Positions 56,075 through 64,000 of a stretch of DNA of 64,000 nt are shown piece after piece (positions within the stretch are counted from its first letter, which is position 1; every line of letters begins with the position of its first letter). The notes beneath the pieces are model-generated. The model saw nothing but the letters and a program-made list of their open reading frames with translations, did no database searches and was not told where the DNA came from. The stretch spans positions 357,864 to 421,863 of the forward strand of contig LT599019.1 of NCBI GenBank assembly GCA_900079685.1. The letters are read 5' to 3'. The translations under genes and the position numbers were made by a program. Source of the stretch: an uncultured delta proteobacterium. GTDB taxonomy: Bacteria > Desulfobacterota > Desulfovibrionia > Desulfovibrionales > Desulfovibrionaceae.

Positions 56075-56959
56075 ATGAACACAAGCCAGTTGCGGTACGT
56101 CATGGCCGTCGCCGAGACGCGCTCCTTCACCCTGGCGGCGGAACGCTGCTTTGTGACCCAGCCCACGCTGTCCAACGGAATCGCCCAGCTTGAGGAAGAA
56201 TTCGGGGACCGCCTGTTCACCCGCACGACGCGCGCCGTTTCCCTGACGCCCTTCGGGGAGCGCATCCTGCCGTTCGTCGGCAAGGTTCTTGACGCCCAGG
56301 CCGAGCTGCTGCGCGAAGCCGGAAGTTTCGTCCACCCTTCCCGCATGGCCGTGCGCATCGGCACCTCCCCCCTCATCCGGGCGGACTGGCTCGCGTCCAT
56401 GCTCGAGACCTTCCGGAAAACCCATCCGGACGTGGAAGTCATCCTGCACGAGCAGAACATGGCGGACTTGTACCGGATGCTCGACGAGGACCTGCTCGAC
56501 TTCGTGTTCGGGGTGGCGGACGCGCAAAAGCCCTCGTGGGGAAGGGCGTTTCTCTACAGGGAGCCGCTGTACTTCACCCCGCGCGGGGAGAACGGCCCCG
56601 GCCCGGATGAAACCGTGCCGTTCGCGGATATCGCGGAAGAAACCTTTGTGATGGTCCCGAACGTCTGCGGCCTGGCCCGGGCCACCCGCGCGCTGTTCAG
56701 GAGCCACCGGCGCAAGCTCACCGAATACCCCGGGGAGGCGCTGAGCTACCAGGTGCTGGAGGAATGGGCGGCTCTCGGCCTCGGCGCGGCCATTTTACCC
56801 CAGTCCAAACTGCGGGCAACGGGACGCCGGGCCTATGCCCTGACGGACAAAAAGGGAAACGGGCTGACTCTCGATTTTGAGGCGGTCTGGCTGAAAGCGC
56901 CCCAGCGGCCCGCGCACCTGGAACGGTTCACGGAGCACCTCGCTAAGCCCGGGGAGTAA
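56075..56959 (+). CDS. LysR family transcriptional regulator
   Basis: A 294-residue regulator. The N-terminal winged HTH reads [45 protein letters not shown]. The C-terminal ligand-binding half includes [13 protein letters not shown] and [11 protein letters not shown]. The HTH resembles the OxyR side of the family, but redox cysteines are not clear. The ATG at 56075 follows the motif of other LysR starts. Divergent from the 93-residue gene. Confidence 0.9.
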   Translation: MNTSQLRYVMAVAETRSFTLAAERCFVTQPTLSNGIAQLEEEFGDRLFTRTTRAVSLTPFGERILPFVGKVLDAQAELLREAGSFVHPSRMAVRIGTSPLIRADWLASMLETFRKTHPDVEVILHEQNMADLYRMLDEDLLDFVFGVADAQKPSWGRAFLYREPLYFTPRGENGPGPDETVPFADIAEETFVMVPNVCGLARATRALFRSHRRKLTEYPGEALSYQVLEEWAALGLGAAILPQSKLRATGRRAYALTDKKGNGLTLDFEAVWLKAPQRPAHLERFTEHLAKPGE

Positions 56960-56992
56960 TTCCCGCCGGGCTGCCCGGGCCGCATCCCGGTG

Positions 56993-57318
56993 TTACACAT
57001 TGTTCAAGAAAAAGAAGGATTCCCGATACTGCCGGGGCGTGATGCCGAGAGCCCGGTTGAACCAGCGGTTGCAGTGGCTCTGGTCGCAGAACCCCGCCCG
57101 CAGGGCCACCTCGGCAATGGACGCCGGGCCTGTGAGCAATTTCTTGGCTTCGCGGATGCGGCTCTGGATCAGGAACTGGTGCGGGGTAAGCCCCGCCTCG
57201 CTCCTGAAACGGCGGATAAACCGGGACGGGCTTTCTCCCGGCGCGCGCGGCCCGAACTGAATACGAACTCCAGCCCGTCCTTGGCGGCAAGATGGAAGAA
57301 GAGTTCCGTCCTGTCCAT
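56993..57318 (-). pseudogene. AraC family regulator remnant, frameshifted
   Basis: From ATG 57318 one frame reads [20 protein letters not shown] and then runs to a stop in a wrong frame. From about 57245 a second frame encodes an intact C-terminal AraC half: [39 protein letters not shown], ending at 56993. The two pieces are joined by a shift in a CG-rich run. The ligand-binding domain and first helix are absent, so this is a decayed fragment. Confidence 0.65.
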
Positions 57319-57403
57319 GGGTATACTATTACGGACCGGGCGGCGGATGTAAAGCGGGCGGCAATGAGAAAGGGGAAGCGGCTGCCGCTTCCCCCTTTCC
57401 GTG

Positions 57404-58280
57404 CTATTTCCCCAGCGCCTTGGCGATGGTGGCGCCAAAACTGCCGAGTTCCCTGATAACCGTGATGCCCGCATCCTCCATGGCCGCGATCTTGTCTTCC
57501 CCACGGCCTTTGGAGCCGCTGATGATGGCCCCGGCATGCCCCATGCGCTTGCCCGGCGGCGCGGTCAGCCCGGCGATGAAGCCGAAGACCGGTTTCGGGT
57601 ACTTGCTTTCCTTGATGTAGGCCGCCGCTTTCTCCTCCCGGTCGCCGCCGATTTCCCCCATCAGGGCGACCGCTTCGGTCTGCGGGTCGTCGCGGAACAT
57701 TTTCAGGAGTTCCAGGAAGGAGAGCCCCGGAACCGGGTCCCCGCCGATACCGATGCAGGTGCTCTGCCCCAAGCCCGCTCATGGTGATTTGGTGCACGGC
57801 CTCGTAGGTCAGCGTGCCGGAGCGGCTGATAAGGCCGACGCTCCCCTGTTTGTGGATATAGCCGGGCTGGATGCCGATCTTGCACTTGCCCGGGCTGATG
57901 ATGCCGGGGCAGTTGGGGCCGATGAGCAGCGTGCCCTTGCTGTTCAGGTAGCTCTTGCAGCGGACCATATCCAGGACCGGGATGTGCTCGGTGATGACGA
58001 CCACCAGCTTGATCCCGGCGTCCGCCGCCTCGCAGGCCCCGTCGGCGGACGCGGAGGCCGGCACGAACACCACGCTGGTGTTGGCCCCGGTTTCTTTCAC
58101 CGCCTCTGCCACGGTATCGAACACCGGCACGCCCAGGACATCCTGGCCGCCCTTGCCCGGCGTAACCCCGGCCACCACGTTGGTGCCGTATTCCATCATC
58201 TGGTTCGCGTGAAACATGCCTTCGCGGCCGGTCAATCCCTGCACGACAAGACGGGTGCTTTCATCCACTAAAATACTCAT
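57404..58280 (-). pseudogene. sucD: Succinyl-CoA ligase alpha subunit with one-base frameshift
   Basis: Normal SucD up to HQITMSGLG, then the frame shifts. An extra G in a run of four (57767-57770, CCCC on the plus strand) breaks it. Removing one G rejoins [18 protein letters not shown] and the rest, including the phospho-His loop [12 protein letters not shown], ending at 57404. Without the shift it would be about 291 residues and normal. It may be a sequencing error in a homopolymer or a real mutation. ATG at 58280 overlaps the sucC stop. Confidence 0.85.
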
Positions 58281-59449
58281 GAGCGCACCTCCTTGGTCAT
58301 GTCGGCTATTTTCCGGGCCGCTTCCGTCATGGTGGCGGCGGTGGTGATGTTCAACCCGCTCTCCGCGAGTATTTTGCGCCCGGCGTCCACGTTGGTGCCT
58401 TCCATGCGCACCACCAGCGGGAGTTTCAAATCCATGTCCCTCGCGGCCTGGACCACGCCCTCGGCCACGATGTCGCAGCGCAGAATGCCGCCGAACACGT
58501 TGATGAGGATACCGCGCACATTGGTATCCGAGAGCATGACCTCAAACCCCTTTTTGACCATTTCCACGTTGGCGCCGCCGCCCGCGTCCAGGAAGTTGGC
58601 CGGTTCCGCCCCGGCCTGCTTGATGGCGTCCATGGTGGCCATGGCGAGCCCGGCCCCGTTGACCATGGTGCCCACATACCCGTTCAGGCGCACGTAATTG
58701 ACGCCCAGTTGCGCGGCCTTGCGCTCCAGCGGGTCGGCTTCGTCCGGGTCTTCCAGGGCCTGGATGTCCGGGTGCCGTTTCAGGGCGCTTTCGTCAAAAT
58801 TCATTTTGGCGTCCAGGGCCAGGAGTTTCCCCTCCCTGCTGACGGCGAGCGGGTTGATCTCCACCTGGGTCGCGTCCTTGTCCACGCACAGCCGGACCAG
58901 GTTGGTGATAAAGGCCACGCCCTCCCCGACCTGCTGCGGGGTAAGATCGCAGCCAAACAGGAGCTGGCGGGCCTGGAACGCCCAGATATGGTGGCCGCCG
59001 TCCAGCCGGGTGGTGAAAATGCGCTCCGGGTGTTTTTCCGCGACTTCCTCAATATCCATGCCGCCGTCCGGCGAGGCCATGACCGTCAGGCATTCCGCGC
59101 CCCGGTCCAGCACGATGGCGAGGTACAGTTCCCGCTCGATGTCGGTGCCCTGCTCCACCCAGACCTTTTTCACCTTTTTGCCTTCGGGCCCGGTCTGGTG
59201 GGTCACGAGCTGCATGCCGAGGATGGCTTTGGCCGCCGCCGTCACCTCGTCCATGCTTTTGCAGACCTTGACGCCGCCACCCTTGCCCCGGCCGCCCGCG
59301 TGAATCTGCGCCTTGACCACCCGGACCGGGCCGGGCAGCGCGTTCGCCACGGCTACGGCCTCTTCCGCCGTATCGGCCACCCCGCCTTGCGGCACAGGCA
59401 CGCCGTACGCGGCCAAGAGTTCCTTTGCCTGGTACTCATGGATATTCAT
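58277..59449 (-). CDS. sucC: Succinyl-CoA ligase (ADP-forming), beta subunit
   Basis: A 390-residue ATP-grasp subunit converting succinyl-CoA, ADP and phosphate to succinate and ATP. Motifs: [54 protein letters not shown], and the C-terminal [18 protein letters not shown]. First of sucCD; pairs logically with korDABC. GGAGG precedes the ATG. Confidence 0.96.
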   Translation of the reverse strand: MNIHEYQAKELLAAYGVPVPQGGVADTAEEAVAVANALPGPVRVVKAQIHAGGRGKGGGVKVCKSMDEVTAAAKAILGMQLVTHQTGPEGKKVKKVWVEQGTDIERELYLAIVLDRGAECLTVMASPDGGMDIEEVAEKHPERIFTTRLDGGHHIWAFQARQLLFGCDLTPQQVGEGVAFITNLVRLCVDKDATQVEINPLAVSREGKLLALDAKMNFDESALKRHPDIQALEDPDEADPLERKAAQLGVNYVRLNGYVGTMVNGAGLAMATMDAIKQAGAEPANFLDAGGGANVEMVKKGFEVMLSDTNVRGILINVFGGILRCDIVAEGVVQAARDMDLKLPLVVRMEGTNVDAGRKILAESGLNITTAATMTEAARKIADMTKEVRS

Positions 59450-59691
59450 AGTTCCTCCTTGAGAGTGGTGGGTTCTACTATGTCATACCCAGCACGGAAA
59501 AATATGTAAACTAAGTACTTCACGGCACAAGCTGCCCTTGGCGGCAAAAGGCGGCCGCGGCAATACGCGGGAAAAACAATAAGTCCCCGAAGGGATACAA
59601 AAATCAGAGAGGTGCCCCGCGAAATCGAGAGGATACGGGCAGGCCCGCTCCGGCGCGGAACGGAAAATTTTTATGGGGGGCTGATTCGCCG

Positions 59692-60168
59692 TCAGGCGAT
59701 GAGGTCCGCCAGGGTCGCGTTGGCCGCGGTCAGAAGGTCGCCCGGCGCGAGCAGAATCTGCACGCCGCGCACCCCGGCGCTGACGTACACGGATGCGTGC
59801 TCTTCCGCGCTTTCATGGAGGTACGTGGGAAAGGCCTTTTTCATGGCCAGGGGGGAGCAGCCGCCGCGCATGTAGCCGGTGACCGCGACAAGGTCTTTCA
59901 TGGGGATCATGGCGGCGCTCTTGTTGCCGGAAACTCTGGCCGCCTTTTTCAGGTCCACTTCCGCATCCCCCGGCACGACGCAGACGAAGTAACCCGTTTT
60001 GTCGCCCCGCAGCACCAGGGTTTTAAACACCCGTTCAACGGCCTGGCCCAGTTGATCCGCGAGGTGCCGGGCGGAAAGATCGTTCTCGTCGACGGTGTAG
60101 GGGATAAGTTCGTAGGTGATGCCGGTTTTGTCCAGCAGGCGGGCGGCGTTGGTCTTGTGCGCTTTCAT
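59692..60168 (-). CDS. ybaK: Cys-tRNA(Pro) deacylase YbaK
   Basis: A 158-residue YbaK/EbsC-fold editing protein that removes cysteine mischarged on tRNA-Pro. Conserved MKAHKTNAARLLDKTGITYE, VFKTLVLRGDKTGYFVCVVPGD, KKAARVSGNKSAAMI and GYMRGGCSPLAMKK. Single gene; the 242-base gap before it (59450-59691) has nothing recognisable. Confidence 0.92.
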   Translation of the reverse strand: MKAHKTNAARLLDKTGITYELIPYTVDENDLSARHLADQLGQAVERVFKTLVLRGDKTGYFVCVVPGDAEVDLKKAARVSGNKSAAMIPMKDLVAVTGYMRGGCSPLAMKKAFPTYLHESAEEHASVYVSAGVRGVQILLAPGDLLTAANATLADLIA

Positions 60169-60230
60169 GGTCGGTCCGGAGATGCGTTTGAAACGGGCAA
60201 AACAGAACCGGGTTTCCCCGGTTCCGCCGA

Positions 60231-60413
60231 TCAGTGTTTATGATGGCCTTTGCAGCAGGATTTTTCACCGGCAGCGTTGGTTTTGGCGGCTTCTTCCTCG
60301 GGGCTGCATTTTTCCGCTATGGGACGGCCGCAGCAGCGGCGTCCGCCGGGGTGCGCGTGCCCGTGGGGCGCGATGGGGAGCTGGTTGTCCTGCAGGGTTT
60401 TCGAATCGCTCAT
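60231..60413 (-). CDS. Small His/Cys-rich protein
   Basis: A 60-residue protein beginning MSDSKTLQDNQLPIAPHGHAHP and ending KSCCKGHHKH, with CC pairs (RRCCGR and SCC) and many His. Composition suggests metal binding (inference). GGAGG stands six bases before the ATG, a good sign that it is translated. It lies between ybaK and the divergent AlaX gene. Confidence 0.7.
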   Translation of the reverse strand: MSDSKTLQDNQLPIAPHGHAHPGGRRCCGRPIAEKCSPEEEAAKTNAAGEKSCCKGHHKH

Positions 60414-60571
60414 GGCGTTCCTCCTTGTTGTAACCACGGAGAAGATAGGCCCGTGGAGACCTTATGGCAAGGGGGTAATTGATAAAAGCATTCATAGTAA
60501 AAAGGATTGAATTGCCCTTGAATCGGGAGGGGTGTACATTCCGCGCCGGAATCAGACTCCAAGGAGCAACC

Positions 60572-61030
60572 ATGGCAAAAGACTACGATCCGCACATGCA
60601 CACGGCCGAGCACGTGCTCAACCAGACGATGATACGCCTTTTTGGCTGCGGCCGCTGCTATACCTCGCACCTCAATCCCGGCAAGGGACGGTGCGATTTT
60701 TCCTTTGACCGCGACCTCACCGCCGAGGAAGCGGTTGCCGTGGAGGCGACGGTCAACGAGGTCCTGGCGCAAAATTTCCCGGTACAAGAACGGGAACTCC
60801 CCCGCCGGGAAGCCGAAAAGCTGGTGAACCTGTCAAAGCTGCCCGCGTCCGTCGGGCCGGAAACGCCCATCCGCATCGTCACGGTCGGGGAATATGACGT
60901 CTGCGCCTGCAGCGGCGAGCACGCAGCGGCGACCGGAGAGGTCGGTTCATTCCATCTCGCCTCGCACGACTTTGTGCCGGACGCGGGCAAGGGGCCGACG
61001 CTGCGGCTTCGCTTTAAAGTGGAAAAATAA
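60572..61030 (+). CDS. AlaX-type tRNA editing domain protein
   Basis: A 152-residue protein containing only the second additional domain of alanyl/threonyl-tRNA synthetases. Zinc ligands are H10 and H14 in HTAEHVL and the C-x3-H pair in CACSGEHAA. Such proteins hydrolyse Ser or Gly mischarged on tRNA-Ala. It is shorter than full AlaX. Start: ATG 60572 with AAGGAG upstream. Editing proteins YbaK and AlaX are neighbours here. Confidence 0.85.
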   Translation: MAKDYDPHMHTAEHVLNQTMIRLFGCGRCYTSHLNPGKGRCDFSFDRDLTAEEAVAVEATVNEVLAQNFPVQERELPRREAEKLVNLSKLPASVGPETPIRIVTVGEYDVCACSGEHAAATGEVGSFHLASHDFVPDAGKGPTLRLRFKVEK

Positions 61031-61054
61031 AAGAAAAAGAGAAGAAGGGTGTGC

Positions 61055-61187
61055 CGGGTCTGCGGTTTTCTTTCGCGGCCTTCCCCTCCGATTTTTATGT
61101 CGGCGGACCACGAACATACGCCTGCCACTCCCTGAACGCCGACGGAAAAATCTCCGGGAAAGGCCGCGAAAGAAAACCGCAGACCCG
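61055..61187. repeat. 133-base long hairpin element
   Basis: Arms of 51 bases at 61055-61105 and 61137-61187 pair with 45 of 51 matches. The outer 28 are perfect (from CGGGTCTGCGGTTTTCTTTC). Loop of 31 bases. It is downstream of the AlaX gene; it can act as a terminator, and the size suggests a palindromic mobile remnant. It is not similar to the family at 22684/45174. Confidence 0.75.
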
Positions 61188-61226
61188 CACCAGGCTTGCT
61201 GACTCACAGGATAAAAACATATGGAA

Positions 61227-61262
61227 CACGACGCGCCTGCCGGTTACAGCGGGCGCGTCGTG
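61227..61262 (-). terminator. Terminator after the CobD-like aminotransferase
   Basis: Perfect 11-base arms CACGACGCGCC (61227-61237) and GGCGCGTCGTG (61252-61262). On the minus strand it is followed by TGTTTTTAT. Confidence 0.7.
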
Positions 61263-61287
61263 CGTAAATATGCTTTCTTTGGGTTCG

Positions 61288-62427
61288 TTACCAGCCCCTT
61301 TCGCCGTGCCAGTCGAGGATATCGAGGAGGACGCGGCTGTCCGCCTGCGGGCGGATCTGCATACGGAGGTAGCCTTTGGGCATGCCGGGGATGGTGTCGC
61401 AGTCCCGCACGATGACTCCCCGGTGCAGGAGCTTCTCCCGCGCGACGGACGCGGGGACCCCATGGGCCAGGGCCGCCGTGATGAAGCTCGCGCCGAGAAA
61501 AACCCGGTCCGGGTCAAAACATCCGTTGCGGCGCAAATGGAGCGCCATGGCTTCACCCTGGCGGCGCATGGGGTGGAGGGCGTCGCGGTAAACGCCGATA
61601 TGCTCAAGGAACAGAAGGCCCATGATTTCCGCGAAGGGCGAAAGCATCCAGGGCGGCCTGTGTTTCGCCATGCGGGAGAGCGTTGTGGCATCCCCCACAA
61701 GGTAGCCGAGCCGCAGGCCGGGGCAGGCGAAAAACTTGGTGAAGCTGTTCATGGAAAAAACGGATACACCCGTCCGGGCGTAGCGGGTGTAAGCCGCGTG
61801 GGTGTTGGCCTCGTATTCCGGCCAGCCGTGCAGGAACTCGCGGTAAGTGTTGTCCACCAGCACGCGCGGAATCCGCAGCACTTCAAACAGTTCCTGGATG
61901 TTGCGGTAGGTGACAGCGCCGGGGTTGTTGGGCGTGCAGAGCACCGCAAGGTCCGCGTTGCTGTCCCATATGGCGCGCAGCTCCTTGGGGCCGCAGGCGA
62001 AGTCCTGGCCGTCCGGCGGAGTGACGATGGCGTGCTCGATCCCGAGGAGCATGGCGCAGCGCACATACTCGGAAAACATGGGGCCGAGGAACAAAATCTT
62101 GCGCGGCGCCAGCTCCCTGAGCGCCAGCCAGATCAGTTCCGAGGACCCGTTGCCCGGCAGGACGTTGGCCGGGGAACAGTTCTCGTGCGCGGCGATCACT
62201 TCGCGTAAGACGGCGGCGTCGTTGTCCGGGTAATGCTCGAACGGATACGGCGTGCCGTTGATGAGGCTCCGGGTGACGTGGGCCGCAAAGACATGGGTGT
62301 TGCTGGAAAAATCGATGAAGTCCGAAACGTCTTTGCGCAGCCTGCGGGCAACGGCATAGACGTCCCCGCCGTGTCTGGCGAGGTCGTCTTCAACCCGGCG
62401 GCGCCCGGAAGGCGTGACAAGATCCAT
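61288..62427 (-). CDS. PLP aminotransferase-fold protein, CobD-like
   Basis: A 379-residue class I/II aminotransferase-fold enzyme. N-terminal RHGGDVYAVARRL and FSSNTHVF resemble threonine-phosphate decarboxylase CobD and histidinol-phosphate aminotransferase. The PLP Lys is in NSFTKFFACPGLRLGYLVG and the PLP-stabilising Asn in CTPNNPGAV. Could be CobD for cobalamin side chain or a HisC-like aminotransferase; undecided. ATG at 62427 has AAGGAGG; an upstream ATG at 62445 lacks it. Downstream of mqnD. Confidence 0.82.
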   Translation of the reverse strand: MDLVTPSGRRRVEDDLARHGGDVYAVARRLRKDVSDFIDFSSNTHVFAAHVTRSLINGTPYPFEHYPDNDAAVLREVIAAHENCSPANVLPGNGSSELIWLALRELAPRKILFLGPMFSEYVRCAMLLGIEHAIVTPPDGQDFACGPKELRAIWDSNADLAVLCTPNNPGAVTYRNIQELFEVLRIPRVLVDNTYREFLHGWPEYEANTHAAYTRYARTGVSVFSMNSFTKFFACPGLRLGYLVGDATTLSRMAKHRPPWMLSPFAEIMGLLFLEHIGVYRDALHPMRRQGEAMALHLRRNGCFDPDRVFLGASFITAALAHGVPASVAREKLLHRGVIVRDCDTIPGMPKGYLRMQIRPQADSRVLLDILDWHGERGW

Positions 62428-62466
62428 TCTGCCTCCTTCATTCATTTTTCCGGCAGGCAACGGGGG

Positions 62467-63312
62467 TTACGGGCGTGGCGCGAACATCGGCTTCCCGTGG
62501 GGAAGAAGCACGCCCCGGAGGTCGGCGGCTTTGGTCACAAGCCGCTCCACCGCGAACCTGCCCTCGTCGCCCAGGTCCAGGCTGAATTCGTTGACAAAGG
62601 CCGCTATGTGTTTCGCCAGGACGTTCTCGTCCATTTCCTGGGCATGGGAGCGGACAAACGGGCGCCCGGCGGCCGGGTCGGCGTTGGCGGCGTTGAGGCT
62701 GGCCCGGATGCAGGCGGTGATGCGGCGGAGCGTGTCCTCCCCCAGGCTGCGTTTGGCGACGATAACTCCCAGGGGGATGGGGGCGCCGGTGGTTTGCTCC
62801 CACCACTCCCCAAGATCGAGCACCAGATGCAGCCCGTGCGCCGCATAGGTAAACCGGCTCTCGTGGATGATAACCCCGGCGGCGTACTCGCCGCGCGTCA
62901 GGGCGGGCATGATCGCGTCAAAAATCAGCTCGCGGCGAGGCCCGGCAAAAGCCCCGTGCAGGGAAAGCAGCATATTGGCCGTCGTCCGCGCGCCGGGAAT
63001 GGCGATGGTCTCATTGCGCAACGCTTCCGGCGAAGCGGGCCGGGAAGCCACCAGCAAGGGGCCGCAACCGCGCCCGAGCGCCCCGCCCGAATGCAGCACC
63101 GCGTATTCGTCAAGGATGTCCGCCACCGCGGCGACGGAAACCTTGGTCACGTCAAGGCAGCCTTCCCTGGCGAGCGCGTTAAGCTCCTCCACGTCGGCAA
63201 ACCGCGTCACGAGCGGCCCCAGATATTCGGGCAACGGCACACGGCCTTCCACAAGCGCGGAAAAAATGTAGGTATCGTTGGGACAAGGCGATATGCCGAG
63301 TTGCAGAGCCAT
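62467..63312 (-). CDS. mqnD: 1,4-dihydroxy-6-naphthoate synthase
   Basis: A 281-residue enzyme of the futalosine menaquinone pathway. The family start motif is LGISPCPNDTYIF; other parts are CLDVTKVSVAAVADILDEY, GVIIHESRFTYAAHGLHLV and DLGEWWEQTTGAPIPLG (all MqnD features). Start ATG at 63312 with AAGGAG upstream. Implies menaquinone made without isochorismate. About 40 bases upstream of the CobD-like gene. Confidence 0.93.
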   Translation of the reverse strand: MALQLGISPCPNDTYIFSALVEGRVPLPEYLGPLVTRFADVEELNALAREGCLDVTKVSVAAVADILDEYAVLHSGGALGRGCGPLLVASRPASPEALRNETIAIPGARTTANMLLSLHGAFAGPRRELIFDAIMPALTRGEYAAGVIIHESRFTYAAHGLHLVLDLGEWWEQTTGAPIPLGVIVAKRSLGEDTLRRITACIRASLNAANADPAAGRPFVRSHAQEMDENVLAKHIAAFVNEFSLDLGDEGRFAVERLVTKAADLRGVLLPHGKPMFAPRP

Positions 63313-63574
63313 AAGGAGCCTTCCTGAATGAAGAGTGTAATCCGGTAAAGCGTTCCAATATACCTCCGCCGCCAAAAGGCCGTCAACCACGACATAGCGG
63401 GGAGCGGCCCTGTTTGCGCATCTGTCCGCGCGCCGTTTCGAGCCCGGCGGGTTTCACGCCGCAAGGAGCCGCACCCCCGCCTTGCGCTTTGCGCCCGCCG
63501 CGGCTATGCTCAGACCGACGTTTGCCGGACGGGGCGCGCTCCGCCCGGCCATGCAGTTTTTTTCCGGAGGCCCG

Positions 63575-64000
63575 ATGCCGTCCATTCTTTTCGTCAGCTC
63601 CGACCACGGTCGCGTTGCCTATGCCCGCACCATTTTCGCGGAAGAGTACCCCGACATCCTCCCGATGCACACCCCGCCGGACAGCGACGGCAGCGATATT
63701 ACGGCCGCCGTCATGGAGCACGGCATCGAGGTCGTCATCGGGCGCGGAGCCATCCATTCCCGCGTCAAGCGGCTCGATCTGCCGGTTACCGCCCTGGAAG
63801 CGCCGGTTACCGCCCTGGATACGCTCCATGCGTTACGCATCGCCAAAATCCACGGCTCGCGTGTTGCCGCCGTCGCTTCCCGCAGCGTCATCACCGGCGT
63901 GCACGAGCTTTCGGAACTTCTGGGCATAGACCTCAGGGTCTACCTCATGGACGGCGGGCGCGACCCGCGCCCGCTGGTGGAAAAAGCCATCGAGGATGGG
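63575..64000 (+). CDS. PrpR_N domain regulator, 3' part outside window
   Basis: The first 142 codons of a protein starting MPSILFVSSDHGRVAYARTI, with the PrpR_N receptor-domain layout (SDITAAVMEHGIEVVIGRGAIHSRV, HALRIAKIHGSRVAAVASRS). By analogy with the gene at 11078 it is probably a second sigma-54 activator, but the AAA+ part is not visible. GGAGG precedes the ATG at 63575. The 262-base gap before it shows no clear operator. Confidence 0.78.
   Translation, partial: MPSILFVSSDHGRVAYARTIFAEEYPDILPMHTPPDSDGSDITAAVMEHGIEVVIGRGAIHSRVKRLDLPVTALEAPVTALDTLHALRIAKIHGSRVAAVASRSVITGVHELSELLGIDLRVYLMDGGRDPRPLVEKAIEDG

Overview
This is a GC-rich bacterial chromosome segment that reads like a member of the Desulfovibrionaceae or a close relative. 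The main evidence is an alternative heme pathway operon (ahbC, hemB, ahbD and an AsnC-like siroheme decarboxylase subunit), a futalosine-type menaquinone gene (mqnD), a four-subunit 2-oxoacid:ferredoxin oxidoreductase (korDABC), succinyl-CoA ligase genes and a CRP/FNR-type site in an AT-rich promoter. The taxonomic call is inferred from gene content; no rRNA gene is present. One tRNA gene (Ser, UGA) was found and no CRISPR array.

Layout. 1-5312: two tandem Cache-type hybrid sensor kinases on the minus strand, one intact and cut by the window edge, one with a degraded ATP-binding domain. 5607-10864: four co-directional genes for little-understood envelope proteins (DUF898, M48 peptidase, DUF2157/DUF4401, GDYXXLXY). 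11078-14803: a PrpR_N-type sigma-54 activator followed by an atypical acetate kinase homologue, then a periplasmic cupin. 14889-22580: housekeeping genes (pncC, miaA, glk, coaD, rsmD, a beta-CASP nuclease), a TSUP permease, and an exported solute-binding protein fused to a cytidine-deaminase fold that has lost its catalytic residues. 22924-31340: LOG protein, tadA, S1 protein, dicarboxylate/amino-acid symporter, acetyltransferase, SGNH hydrolase, lplA and thpR.

32649-38236 is a compact cell-surface sugar cassette: 4-TM flippase-like protein, DegT aminotransferase, WbqC protein, membrane GT2, methyltransferase and polytopic DUF6056-like protein. Together they look like a system that makes a modified 4-amino-sugar on a lipid carrier and transfers it outside the membrane. 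39289-43562 holds tRNA-Ser and the heme operon. 43690-49809: M20 peptidase, phenylacetate-CoA ligase, purD, a DUF1444-like gene, purE and a lipoprotein. 50021-52794: korDABC behind a good promoter. 53249-55364: an orphan DppD-type ATPase and an EamA permease. 55397-61187 has a MITE, a LysR regulator, an AraC remnant, sucCD (sucD carries a one-base frameshift), ybaK, a small His/Cys-rich protein and an AlaX-type editing protein. The window ends with a CobD-like aminotransferase, mqnD and the start of a second PrpR_N regulator.

Intergenic DNA is rich in structured repeats. A nested-hairpin family occurs near 22684, 45174 and inside the MITE at 55397. There is also a REP pair at 49839-49938 and a 133-base hairpin at 61055-61187. 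The most novel items are the binding-protein/deaminase fusion, the hairpin family and its MITE, the atypical acetate kinase, the paired kinase and pseudokinase, and the sugar cassette.
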